Assembly: GCA_900470775.1 (NCBI GenBank)
Contig: UCBZ01000022.1
Location: forward strand, 58,780-122,779
DNA from: Hyphomicrobiales bacterium
GTDB lineage: Bacteria > Pseudomonadota > Alphaproteobacteria > Rhizobiales > Beijerinckiaceae
Direction: 5' to 3'
DNA: 64,000 nucleotides
Positions within the stretch are counted from its first letter, which is position 1, and every line of letters starts with the position of its first letter. This document shows, piece after piece, positions 42,604 to 50,614 of the stretch. The translations under genes were made by a program, and so were the position numbers. The notes below the pieces were generated by a model, which saw nothing but the letters and a program-made list of their open reading frames with translations, made no database searches and had not been told where the DNA came from.

Positions 42604-43530
42604 ATGGCACTGCTCTACAAGTCCGATCCGGCGCGCGGTGCCGAATGGGCGAAGATCCTGGCGCAAAAGGCCCCCGACCTGTCGTTCAGGATCTGGCCGG
42701 AGATCGGCGACCCGGCCGATATCCGCTATTTCGCCGCCTGGATGCCGCCCGACGACCTGATGACGCAGTTCCCCAATCTGGAGCTGCTGATCTCGGTCGG
42801 CGCAGGCGTCGATCATCTGGACCTGTCGAAGCTGCCGCCGGATTTGCCGGTCGTGCGCATGGTCGAGCCTGGCATCGTCGACGGCATGGTCGAATACGTC
42901 TCCATGGCCGTGCTGGGCCTGCATCGCGACCTGATCAACTATGTCGCCCAGCAGCGGGGCGAGGTCTGGAAGCAGATCCGGGTGCGCCCGGCGGCGACGC
43001 GCCGCGTCGGCGTGCTGGGTTTAGGCATGCTCGGCGAGGCCTGCTGCACGATGCTGAACAATTTCGGTTTCCAGATCGCCGGCTGGAGCCGCTCGCGCCG
43101 CGAGATCGAGGGTGTGACCTGCTTCGCGGGCGCCAAGGAATTGCCGGACTTCCTGGGGCGAACCGATATTCTGGTCTGCCTGCTGCCGCTGACCGACGAG
43201 ACCCGCGGCATGCTCGGCACCGAACTCTTCGCTCAGCTGCCGAAGGGGGCCAAGCTGGTGAATACCGGCCGTGGCGGGCATCTCGACCAGGATGCGCTGC
43301 TGGCGGCTCTCGAGAGCGGCCAGATTTCGGCGGCATGGCTCGACGTCACCACGCCGGAGCCGCTGACCAAGGGCCATCCGCTCTGGTGTCATCCACGCGT
43401 GCTGGTCACGCCGCATATCGCCAGCATGACCCAGCCAGAGACCGCTGTGGACGTGGTGCTGGAAAACCTGCGCCGCCATCACGCCGGCGAGCCGTTGATC
43501 GGTCTGGTCGACCGCAAGCGGGGCTATTGA
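42604..43530 (+). CDS. D-2-hydroxyacid dehydrogenase (glyoxylate/hydroxypyruvate reductase A-like)
   Basis: A 308-aa NAD(P)H-dependent reductase of the GhrA group. N-terminal block: LISVGAGVDHLDLSKLP. The nucleotide-binding loop is VGVLGLGMLGEACCTMLNNFGF near residues 138-159. The catalytic Arg lies in NTGRGGHLDQDALLAALESG near 223, and His in VTPHIASMTQP near 275. It probably reduces glyoxylate, hydroxypyruvate or another 2-keto acid made in the pathway. The ATG at 42604 follows the GNAT gene by 14 bases; the longer frame overlaps that gene and lacks domain support. Confidence 0.9.
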   Translation: MALLYKSDPARGAEWAKILAQKAPDLSFRIWPEIGDPADIRYFAAWMPPDDLMTQFPNLELLISVGAGVDHLDLSKLPPDLPVVRMVEPGIVDGMVEYVSMAVLGLHRDLINYVAQQRGEVWKQIRVRPAATRRVGVLGLGMLGEACCTMLNNFGFQIAGWSRSRREIEGVTCFAGAKELPDFLGRTDILVCLLPLTDETRGMLGTELFAQLPKGAKLVNTGRGGHLDQDALLAALESGQISAAWLDVTTPEPLTKGHPLWCHPRVLVTPHIASMTQPETAVDVVLENLRRHHAGEPLIGLVDRKRGY

Positions 43531-43705
43531 GGCCCAGCCATTGCGGCCCCAGGCGCGCCACCCCGCCGAAGCATGATCTGCTGCTGGGGCCGGCCAATAG
43601 GGCAGGGGATGTCATGGCGGGCCGTCAAGGCCGTGCCGATGGTCGGGCCGGCCGTTCTAACCTTTGCCGAGGCGAAGACGCCGTCTGCGGAGGTCGAAGC
43701 GGTCC

Positions 43706-44164
43706 ATGTACGAACAAACCTTGCACGAGCGAGCCCTGCACAAAGCAGCCCCGTACGAACCTATGGCCGCGAGCGGAACGGCGCTGCCGCAGCGTGCCGG
43801 GCAGGGCATCGCGCGCGCGCTCGGCCATATCGAGCGGAACTTCACCGACGCGATCTATCTCGAGGAGCTTGCGGCACTGGCTGGCTTGAGCGTCTGCCGG
43901 TTCGTCACCGTGTTCCGGCGACAGGTCGGGTTGACGCCGCATCGCTTCATCTGCCACCGGCGCATCTGCCATGCCAAGTTGCTGCTGCGCGAGGGCGTCC
44001 CGATGGCGTTGGCGGCTTCGGAAGCGGGCTTCTTCGACCAGAGCCATTTCTCGCGCCATTTCAAAAACATCTGCGGGATCACGCCCGGCCGCTATCTGCG
44101 CGAGCTGGGTCAAGCGGCCCCCCGGCGCGCCTTACCCGAATCTCCTATCCAGAACGCTGCCTGA
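43706..44164 (+). CDS. Small AraC-family regulator (HTH domain only)
   Basis: A 152-aa protein with the AraC double HTH: ARALGHIERNFTDAIYLEELAALAGLSVCRFVTVFRRQVGLTPHRFICHRRICHAKLLLREG and MALAASEAGFFDQSHFSRHFKNICGITPGRYLRE. There is no sensing domain, only a 35-residue leader with a repeated CAAxC-like codon pattern. The ATG at 43706 has GGAGG 17 bases upstream, with the best context among the candidates. It lies immediately before the aminotransferase gene on the same strand and probably regulates that unit or the one upstream. Confidence 0.85.
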   Translation: MYEQTLHERALHKAAPYEPMAASGTALPQRAGQGIARALGHIERNFTDAIYLEELAALAGLSVCRFVTVFRRQVGLTPHRFICHRRICHAKLLLREGVPMALAASEAGFFDQSHFSRHFKNICGITPGRYLRELGQAAPRRALPESPIQNAA

Positions 44165-44207
44165 CCGGCGCGGCTTACGAAATCGACAACCTCCAGGATC
44201 GTCCACC

Positions 44208-45602
44208 ATGACCGTCAATTCGCTCGAAGCCCTCGACCGCCGCCACTGGGTCCACCCTGTCGCCAACTGGGCTGGCCACGAGACGCGCGGCGTCACCATT
44301 ATGAAGTCGGCCAAGGGCGCCTTCATCACCGATGCGGACGGCCACGAGCTGATCGACGGTTTCGCCGGGCTCTGGTGCGTCAATGTCGGCTATGGCCATG
44401 AGAGCATCGTCGAGGCCGCGGCGGCGCAGATGCGCGAACTGCCCTATGCGACCGGCTATTTCAGCTTCGGCAGCGAGCCGACGATCCTGCTTGCCGCCAA
44501 GCTCGCCGAGATCACGCCCGGCGATCTCAACCACATCTATTTCTCGCTCGGCGGCTCGGACGCCATCGACGGCGCGCTGCGCCTGATCCAGTTTTACTAC
44601 AACGTCACCGGCAGGCCGACGAAGAAGGCGATCATCTCGCTGGAACGCGGCTATCATGGCTCCAGCTCGACGGGCGCCGGCGTGACCGCGCTACCGGCCT
44701 TCCATGCCAATTTCGATTTCCCGGCGCATGTCCAGCATTACGTTGCGGCGCCCTATTCCTATCGCAACCCGACCGGCTCTGACGACGCGGCGGTGATTGC
44801 GGCCAGCGTCGCCTCGCTGCGCGCCAAGGTCGAGGAACTTGGCGCCGACAATGTCGCCGCCTTCTTCTGCGAGCCGGTCGTGGGCTCCGGCGGCGTCATC
44901 GTGCCGCCGAAGGGCTGGCTCAAAGCGATGCGCGATACGGCCACCGAGCTCGACATCCTGTTCCTCGCCGACGAGGTCATCACCGGTTTTGGCCGTACCG
45001 GCCCGATGTTCGCCTGCGACGCCGAGGGCGTGGTGCCCGACCTGATGACGATGGCCAAGGGCCTGACCTCGGGCTACGCGCCGATGGGCGCGCTCGCGAT
45101 CGGCGAAAAGGTCTATCGCGGCATCAAGGACAATGCGCCCGAGGGCGGGCCGGTCGGCCATGGCCAGACCTATTCCGGCCATCCGGTTTCGGCTGCCGTC
45201 GCGCTCGAAGTGCTCCGGCTCTATGACGAGGGCGGCATCCTCGCCAACGGCCAGCGCGTCGGCGCCTATTTCGAGACAAGGCTTGCGACGCTCGCCGATC
45301 ATCCGCTCGTGGGTGAGGTCAGGGCGCGCGGCCTGCTCGCGGGTATCGAGCTTGTTGCCGACAAGGGCAGCCGCGAGAAGTTCCCGCGCAGCGTCAAGCT
45401 CGCCGACCATCTGTTCGCGCGCGGCTATGCGAACGGCGTGATCTTCCGCGCCTTTGCCGACGACATCATCGGGCTGGCGCCGCCGCTCTGCTGCAGCGAG
45501 AGCGAGATCGACCTGATCGTCTCGCGTCTGCGCCAGACGCTCGACGACATGCTGGACCTTCCGGAGGTCCAGGCCGCGCTGGCGACCGCCAGAGCGGCGT
45601 GA
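44208..45602 (+). CDS. Class III (omega-) aminotransferase
   Basis: A 464-aa PLP-dependent aminotransferase of the omega-amino-acid:pyruvate or polyamine type. Blocks are DGFAGLWCVNVGYGHESIVEAAAAQMRELPYATGYFSFGSEPTI, SLGGSDAIDGALRLIQFYYNVTGRPTKKAIISLERGYHG, FLADEVITGFGRTGPMFACDA and the PLP Lys284 in MTMAKGLTSGYAPMGA. It uses an amine or omega-amino acid as donor, most likely to pyruvate, giving an aldehyde. It lies after the AraC gene and before the Lrp gene. The long upstream extension of the frame covers the AraC gene and is not part of it. Confidence 0.93.
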   Translation: MTVNSLEALDRRHWVHPVANWAGHETRGVTIMKSAKGAFITDADGHELIDGFAGLWCVNVGYGHESIVEAAAAQMRELPYATGYFSFGSEPTILLAAKLAEITPGDLNHIYFSLGGSDAIDGALRLIQFYYNVTGRPTKKAIISLERGYHGSSSTGAGVTALPAFHANFDFPAHVQHYVAAPYSYRNPTGSDDAAVIAASVASLRAKVEELGADNVAAFFCEPVVGSGGVIVPPKGWLKAMRDTATELDILFLADEVITGFGRTGPMFACDAEGVVPDLMTMAKGLTSGYAPMGALAIGEKVYRGIKDNAPEGGPVGHGQTYSGHPVSAAVALEVLRLYDEGGILANGQRVGAYFETRLATLADHPLVGEVRARGLLAGIELVADKGSREKFPRSVKLADHLFARGYANGVIFRAFADDIIGLAPPLCCSESEIDLIVSRLRQTLDDMLDLPEVQAALATARAA

Positions 45603-45712
45603 AGGCGGCGTGATCCTTGCTTTGCCGAAGGCGGCTAACCGTCTAGGTTGTCGCGAGCGCTGCGGCCCATCCCCGGGCCTGGGGCGGCGGGCGTTGGGGT
45701 GAGGCTTTCGTC

Positions 45713-46201
45713 GTGACACCGGGCTTGCGGCTCGACCGCATCGATATGAAAATCCTGATTGAACTGCAGGGCAACAGCAGGATGACCAACGTCACCCTGG
45801 CCGATGCGGTCGGGTTGTCGCCGAGCCCGTGCCTTCTCCGGGTCAAGCGGCTCGAACAGGCCGGCTTCATCTCCGGCTATTGCGCGACGATCAACCTGCA
45901 GAAGCTCGGCGAGACGATCACGGTCTTCACCGAGGTCACGCTGGCCGACCACACCAAGGAGTATTTCATCCGCTTCGAGACGGCGCTGCGCCGGGTCGAT
46001 GAGGTGGTGGAATGCCATATGGTCAGCGGCGGCTATGACTACCTGATCAAGTTCGTGACGCGCGGGCTGACGCATTACCAGTCGCTGATCGAGACCCTGC
46101 TCGACCGCAATATCGGCATCTCCAAGTATTTCAGCTATGTCGTGATCAAGTCGCCGATCCAGAAGCCGGGTTATCCGCTGCCGGTGCTGTTCGACGTCTG
46201 A
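45713..46201 (+). CDS. Lrp/AsnC-family regulator
   Basis: A 162-aa feast/famine regulator, starting with GTG. The HTH is at residues 9-60 (LDRIDMKILIELQGNSRMTNVTLADAVGLSPSPCLLRVKRLEQAGFISGY). The effector (RAM) domain has TVFTEVTLADHTKEYFIRFE and VSGGYDYLIKFVTRGLTHYQSLIE. It lies 110 bp after the aminotransferase gene and probably senses an amino acid linked to that pathway. A GC hairpin follows. Confidence 0.92.
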   Translation: MTPGLRLDRIDMKILIELQGNSRMTNVTLADAVGLSPSPCLLRVKRLEQAGFISGYCATINLQKLGETITVFTEVTLADHTKEYFIRFETALRRVDEVVECHMVSGGYDYLIKFVTRGLTHYQSLIETLLDRNIGISKYFSYVVIKSPIQKPGYPLPVLFDV

Positions 46202-46223
46202 GAGTGTTTGCAAATCCGCTGGA

Positions 46224-46241
46224 GCGGCGTTCTGACGCCGC
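46224..46241 (+). terminator. Hairpin after the Lrp/AsnC gene
   Basis: GCGGCGT and ACGCCGC form perfect 7-bp arms around the loop TCTG, 22 bases after the stop codon, followed by CTTCTG. Probably a terminator, although the T tract is poor. Confidence 0.55.
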
Positions 46242-46352
46242 CTTCTGCGCTTCCGGTGCTCACGGACGAAAGTCCGCTGCGCCCCGGTTCTGGATTGCGA
46301 CGCCAGCCCACTCGCCCCTGCAGATTTTCAAACGCCCTCAAGAGCGCGCTGG

Positions 46353-47243
46353 TTAACCCAGAGCTTGTGTCGCAAGGCCGAAGGTCCGCGCCGCGCCGCT
46401 CGGAGCATGATGGTGGCCGCGGATCATGGGCGTGACCGAATCGAAGATCGTCATGCCGCAGGATTCGAGGAATCCCCCGAAGCGGCCCTGTTCCTGCGCC
46501 GTGTCGACCCGAAGAAAGCTGCCCTGATGGGCCTCGACATGGGGCGTGACCAGCGCGACGGCCATATCGTCGTCCTCCGCCACGATCGGGCCGACGACAT
46601 GGCCGCGTCCGAAGGCGCGGCAGAGCGCGAAACCCACGATCTCATCGTCACGCTCGACAACCGTCCCGACCGAGGCCGCCATCAGCGCCGCGATGACGCG
46701 GCTGCGGTCGGCGCCATAGGCGCTGGCGTCGAGGCGCGCGAGTGCATCGAGATCTGCCGCGACAGCGGATCTGAGGCCGGGCATGGCCGGAGCGGGGGCT
46801 GGTAGCACCACGGTGCGTCCCTGATGCTGGAAGATCCGGCCGATCGGCTCGAAGCCGAGCGAGCGATACAGGCGATAGCCGGCCTTCGTCGCGCTGAGGC
46901 GTAGGTCGCGATCGCCGGATTGCTCGAAGATGATTTCCATCAACTGCCGGCCGGCCCCCTGCGCTTGCAGGCGCGGCGAGGTGATGACCATGCCCACTGA
47001 CGCGAAGCTCTCGCCGAAGGGCCACCACATCGCCGAGCCAAGCGCCCGGCCGATCGTGTCGCAGGCGACGAAGCCCCGGCCGACGCTCATGACGAGCCGC
47101 CAGTCCTCCGGCCGATGCGGCCAGCCGACGCCGATCGACAGCTGATGCATCTGGCCGAGATCGGCTTCGCTCATCGGCCGGATGTCGATCTCGTAGCCGA
47201 GTCGGCGCTTTGCCGTGTTGTAAGCCAAGGCGTCTGGCCTCAT
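46353..47243 (-). CDS. Double-domain GNAT acetyltransferase (copy 2)
   Basis: A 296-aa paralogue of the GNAT protein at 41726. The matching blocks are GVGWPHRPEDWRLVMSVGRGF, SAMWWPFGESFASVGMVITSPRLQAQGAGRQLMEIIFEQ and the second-half FALCRAFGRGHVVGPIVAEDD. Frames start further upstream, at 47300 or 47309, but the ATG at 47243 fits the domain and leaves a promoter region before the divergent FAD oxidase gene (182 bp). The substrate is unknown, and it is presumably connected with the amine oxidase next to it. Confidence 0.87.
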   Translation of the reverse strand: MRPDALAYNTAKRRLGYEIDIRPMSEADLGQMHQLSIGVGWPHRPEDWRLVMSVGRGFVACDTIGRALGSAMWWPFGESFASVGMVITSPRLQAQGAGRQLMEIIFEQSGDRDLRLSATKAGYRLYRSLGFEPIGRIFQHQGRTVVLPAPAPAMPGLRSAVAADLDALARLDASAYGADRSRVIAALMAASVGTVVERDDEIVGFALCRAFGRGHVVGPIVAEDDDMAVALVTPHVEAHQGSFLRVDTAQEQGRFGGFLESCGMTIFDSVTPMIRGHHHAPSGAARTFGLATQALG

Positions 47244-47425
47244 GGGGAAGGATGCCCGACTATAGGCGCGCCGGGACCGTTCGAGAATAGCATAATTCAT
47301 ACAATACATGGGCTTAGGATGGTGCAAGCTGCGAGGTCTGGCCCCTGCGGCGCTTCGGTCCCCGTGGCCGGCGGAGGGGTGCAACGCGCCCGTTTCCCGA
47401 CCTGCGACGCCGAGGCTGCCCTGCG

Positions 47426-48703
47426 ATGAAGCTCGAACCCTATTGGCTGGACTCCGCGCCGCGGTTTTCGTCCGCCTCGTCAGTGCCGATCGAAGGCAAG
47501 GTCGATGTCGCAATCGTCGGCGGCGGCTTCACTGGCCTGTCGGCGGCACGGACGCTGGCTAAGGCCGGCGCGAGCGTTGCCGTGCTGGAATCCGGGCGCG
47601 TCGTCGGCGAAGCCTCGGGCCGCAATGGCGGGCATTGCAACAACGGCCTCGCGCATGATCTGGGAAGCCTCGCCGCCAGCATCGGCATCGAGCGTGCCAG
47701 CGCGCTCTACCGCGCGTTCGACGCCGGCGTGGACACAGTCGAGGCGCTGGTCGCCAGCGAAGGCATCGACTGCGACTTCATCCGCACCGGCAAGATCAAG
47801 CTCGCCGCCAAGCCGGCCCATTTTGCCAAGCTGCAGAAGAGCGCCGAATTGCTGCAGGCGACGGTCGAGCCTGATCTGGCCGTGGTGAAGCCGGACGAGA
47901 TCCGCAACGAGATCGGCTCGAACGGCTTCCATGGTGGGCTCGTCTTTCCACGCGGCGCCCATATGCATATGGGGCGCTTCGGGGTCGGGCTGGCCGAGGC
48001 GGCGGCTCGGGCCGGAGCCGCGATCCATGAGAACGCAGCCGTGACCGGCCTGGAGCGGCTGGCCGGCCAGGCGCATCGCGTCGTGACAATGCGCGGCACG
48101 CTGGAGGCCGGGCAGGTGCTGCTGGCGACGGGCGCTTCGCGGCAGGGGCCGTTTTCCTGGCTGCGCCGGCGCATCGTCCCGGTCGGCAGCTTCATCATCG
48201 CGACCGAGCCGCTGTCAGCGGAACTCGCGGCCTCGATCATGCCGACGCGCCGCACGGCGACGACGACAATGAATATCGGCAACTATTTCCGGCTGACGCC
48301 CGACAACCGGCTGATCTTCGGCGGCCGGGCGCGCTTTGCCCTGTCGAGCCCGACTTCGGACGCCAAGAGCGGCGCGATCCTGAAGGCGCGCATGCTCGAA
48401 CTCTTCCCGCAATTGTCTGGCACAGGGATCGATTATTGCTGGGGCGGACTGGTCGACATGACCGCCGACCGCCTGCCGCGCGCCGGCGAGCGCGACGGCG
48501 TCTTCTACGCGCTGGGCTATAGCGGCCATGGCACGCAGATGTCGGTCCATATGGGGCAGATCATGGCCCGGGTGATGGGCGGCGACGCGGCCGCGAACCC
48601 GCTGGCCGGGCTCGACTGGCCGGTGGTGCCCGGCCATTTCGGCCCGCCTTGGTTTTTGCCGTTCGTCGGAATGTATTACCGCTATCAGGACTGGCGGCAT
48701 TAG
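47426..48703 (+). CDS. DadA/PuuB-type FAD-dependent oxidoreductase
   Basis: A 425-aa amine or amino-acid oxidase of the DAO family. The dinucleotide fold near residue 27-55 reads VDVAIVGGGFTGLSAARTLAKAGASVAVLE. The ASGRNGGHCNNGLAHDLG block is characteristic of gamma-glutamylputrescine oxidoreductase-like enzymes. C-terminal block: GVFYALGYSGHGTQMSVHMGQIMARVMGG. It oxidises the C-N bond of an amine or amino acid to an imine. It is divergent from the GNAT copy 2 gene. It ends before a palindromic repeat facing the ABC permease genes. Confidence 0.92.
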   Translation: MKLEPYWLDSAPRFSSASSVPIEGKVDVAIVGGGFTGLSAARTLAKAGASVAVLESGRVVGEASGRNGGHCNNGLAHDLGSLAASIGIERASALYRAFDAGVDTVEALVASEGIDCDFIRTGKIKLAAKPAHFAKLQKSAELLQATVEPDLAVVKPDEIRNEIGSNGFHGGLVFPRGAHMHMGRFGVGLAEAAARAGAAIHENAAVTGLERLAGQAHRVVTMRGTLEAGQVLLATGASRQGPFSWLRRRIVPVGSFIIATEPLSAELAASIMPTRRTATTTMNIGNYFRLTPDNRLIFGGRARFALSSPTSDAKSGAILKARMLELFPQLSGTGIDYCWGGLVDMTADRLPRAGERDGVFYALGYSGHGTQMSVHMGQIMARVMGGDAAANPLAGLDWPVVPGHFGPPWFLPFVGMYYRYQDWRH

Positions 48704-48724
48704 GCGTCGGGGACACCCATCCCC

Positions 48725-48775
48725 CAGCCCTCATCCTTCGAGACGCCGCTTCGCGGCTCCTCAGGATGAGGGCTG
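48725..48775. repeat. Palindromic intergenic repeat (REP-like)
   Basis: CAGCCCTCATCCT (48725-48737) and AGGATGAGGGCTG (48763-48775) are perfect 13-bp arms. Inside lie the nested arms GAG/CTC and GCCGC/GCGGC around TTC, making one long hairpin on either strand. I recall this kind of element as abundant in Hyphomicrobiales genomes. It sits between convergent genes and may act as a bidirectional terminator. Confidence 0.8.
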
Positions 48776-48803
48776 AGGGTGGAATCGATCAGAGAATACC
48801 TCG

Positions 48804-49589
48804 TCAGGCCGCGCGCTTCTGCCCACTCGTCGCCAGCAGCACAAGGATGAACGACGCCGCCGTCAGCAGGGTCGAGATCGAGGCGATGGTCGGGTCGATC
48901 TCATCGCGCAGCGCGGTGAACATGCGCTTGGTCAGGGTCTGGTACTGTCCCCCTGAGACGAACAGCGCGATGATGGTCTCGTCGATCGCCGAGATGAAGG
49001 CGAAGATGCCCCCCGCAAAGACGCTGGCCTTGATCTGCGGCAGCGTCACAGTCAGGAAGGCGCGGAAGCGGTTCATGCCGAGGCTGCGCGCCACCATCTC
49101 CTGCGTCTTGTCGAAGCTCTGCAGTCCGGCGACGACCGAGGTGATCACATAAGGCAGGCCGAGCATGACATTGGCCAGCACCAGCCCGGTCAGGGTCTGG
49201 ATCAGGCCGAGCTTGGCGTAGATGAAGAAGATCCCGATCGCGATGATGATGATCGGCACGATCAGCGGCAGCATCAGCATCATGTGCAGGGAGCGCATCA
49301 GCTTCGTCTGCGAGTTGCTGATGGCGTAGGCGGCAGCCGTGCCGAGCGGTGTCGCAACGATGACCGTCAGGAGGCCGATCAGCGCGCTCATCCGCGTCGC
49401 CTGCATCCAGTTGGGATTGCCGAAATACTCGGCGTACCAGCGCAGCGACAAAGCGGGCGGCGGGAAGGTCAGGAAGCGCGTCGCCGAGAACGACATCGGT
49501 ACGATGATCAGCAGTGGCAGGATCAGATAGATCAGCACCAGGCCGACGAAGGCGCCGAAGAGCAGGCGAGGGAGAAGCGGTTGTTTCAT
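48804..49589 (-). CDS. Polyamine-type ABC transporter permease (PotC-like)
   Basis: A 261-aa six-segment membrane permease: LLFGAFVGLVLIYLILPLLIIVPMSFSA at the N-terminus, and the ATPase-docking loop ARSLGMNRFRAFLTVTLPQIKASVFAGGIFAFISAIDET. It is the last gene of an operon whose order is ATPase, HAD, FAD oxidase, binding protein, PotB, PotC. The start ATG at 49589 overlaps the PotB stop by one base; a GTG lies directly before it. Confidence 0.94.
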   Translation of the reverse strand: MKQPLLPRLLFGAFVGLVLIYLILPLLIIVPMSFSATRFLTFPPPALSLRWYAEYFGNPNWMQATRMSALIGLLTVIVATPLGTAAAYAISNSQTKLMRSLHMMLMLPLIVPIIIIAIGIFFIYAKLGLIQTLTGLVLANVMLGLPYVITSVVAGLQSFDKTQEMVARSLGMNRFRAFLTVTLPQIKASVFAGGIFAFISAIDETIIALFVSGGQYQTLTKRMFTALRDEIDPTIASISTLLTAASFILVLLATSGQKRAA

Positions 49590-50452
49590 CACTTCTGCCC
49601 CAGCATCTTGTCGAGCGGAATGATGCGGCCGACGAGCGCGAAGACCGCTATCACCGCGACCAAGAGCACGACGCCGACGGCGCTAGCCGCGCCCCACTGG
49701 TTGTAGAGCTCGACATTCCGGCTCACGACCATCGAGATCATGATGGTGCGGCCGCCGCCGAGCAGTTCCGGCGTGATGTAGAAGCCCAGCGTCAGCACGA
49801 AGACCAGCGTCAGCCCGGCGACGACGCCCGGCAGCGACAGCGGCAGGAAGACGCGCAGGAATGTGTGCAGCGGACCGCCGCCGAGGCTGGCGCCGGCCAG
49901 CATCAGTTCGCGCGGGATCTTCTGCATGGTCGAATAGAGCGGCAGCACCATGAAGGGCAGCAGGATGTGCACGGTCGCGATGACCGTGCCGAGCTCGTTA
50001 TGGACCAGTGCCAGGGGCTCGCTGATCAGCCCGAAGCGTTCGAGCATCTGGTTGGTCACGCCGGTGCGCTGAAGCAGGACGAGCCAGGCATAGGCGCGCA
50101 CCAGCACGCTGGTCCAGAACGGCAGGATGACGAAGCTCAGGATCAGCACGTCCCAGGGCCGCTTCACATGGGCGGCGGCATAGGCGACGGGGTAGCCCAG
50201 GATCAGCGTCAGCACCGTGACCATCAGCGCGATGCGGAAGGTCAGCGTGAAGCTGCGCCAGTAGATGTCCTCGCTGAAGATGCGGCGGTAGTGCTCCAGC
50301 GTGAAGCCGTTGTCGTAGACCGACTGCGTCATCAGCCAGCCGACCGGGATCACCACCAGGGCGACGATGACGATCACCGCAGGCGAGGCGAGCAGGAGCA
50401 TCAGCCCCTGCTCGCGGCGCCGGTATCGGAGGGACGGGTCGATGACGCTCAT
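49589..50452 (-). CDS. Polyamine-type ABC transporter permease (PotB-like)
   Basis: A 287-aa permease: LLASPAVIVIVALVVIPVGWLMTQSVY is the first membrane segment, and LAGASLGGGPLHTFLRVFLPLSLPGVVAGLTLVFVLTLGFYITPELLGGG the docking loop and following segment typical of PotB/PotH proteins. The ATG at 50452 is preferred to one six codons earlier. A large nested palindromic repeat lies between it and the binding-protein gene. Confidence 0.94.
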   Translation of the reverse strand: MSVIDPSLRYRRREQGLMLLLASPAVIVIVALVVIPVGWLMTQSVYDNGFTLEHYRRIFSEDIYWRSFTLTFRIALMVTVLTLILGYPVAYAAAHVKRPWDVLILSFVILPFWTSVLVRAYAWLVLLQRTGVTNQMLERFGLISEPLALVHNELGTVIATVHILLPFMVLPLYSTMQKIPRELMLAGASLGGGPLHTFLRVFLPLSLPGVVAGLTLVFVLTLGFYITPELLGGGRTIMISMVVSRNVELYNQWGAASAVGVVLLVAVIAVFALVGRIIPLDKMLGQK

Positions 50453-50487
50453 GGTGTCTTTCCTACCCACCGAATTTCTCTCGCTCC

Positions 50488-50592
50488 GGTCATCCCGGGC
50501 GACCGCAGGGAGACCCGGGATCCATTCCTGAACATCACTGTCCTGCGCTCAGGCATGGATCCCGGATCTCGCTGCGCTACGTCCGGGATGAC
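50488..50592. repeat. Nested palindromic repeat inside the ABC operon
   Basis: Three pairs of arms fold into one structure: GTCATCCCGG/CCGGGATGAC (50489-50498 and 50583-50592), CCGGGATCCAT/ATGGATCCCGG (50515-50525 and 50555-50565) and CCTGA/TCAGG (50527-50531 and 50549-50553). It is a REP/BIME-like element in the 162-bp gap between the binding-protein and permease genes, where such structures can stabilise upstream mRNA and raise binding-protein level over permease level. Confidence 0.8.
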
Positions 50593-50614
50593 GGCGCGGG
50601 GATGGATGAGCGGC

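Noticed and set aside
43706-43780. Short repetitive codons at the start of the AraC gene as a tandem repeat or CRISPR-like array
   Set aside because: The units are degenerate, very short and inside a coding sequence; no direct repeats with unique spacers exist.
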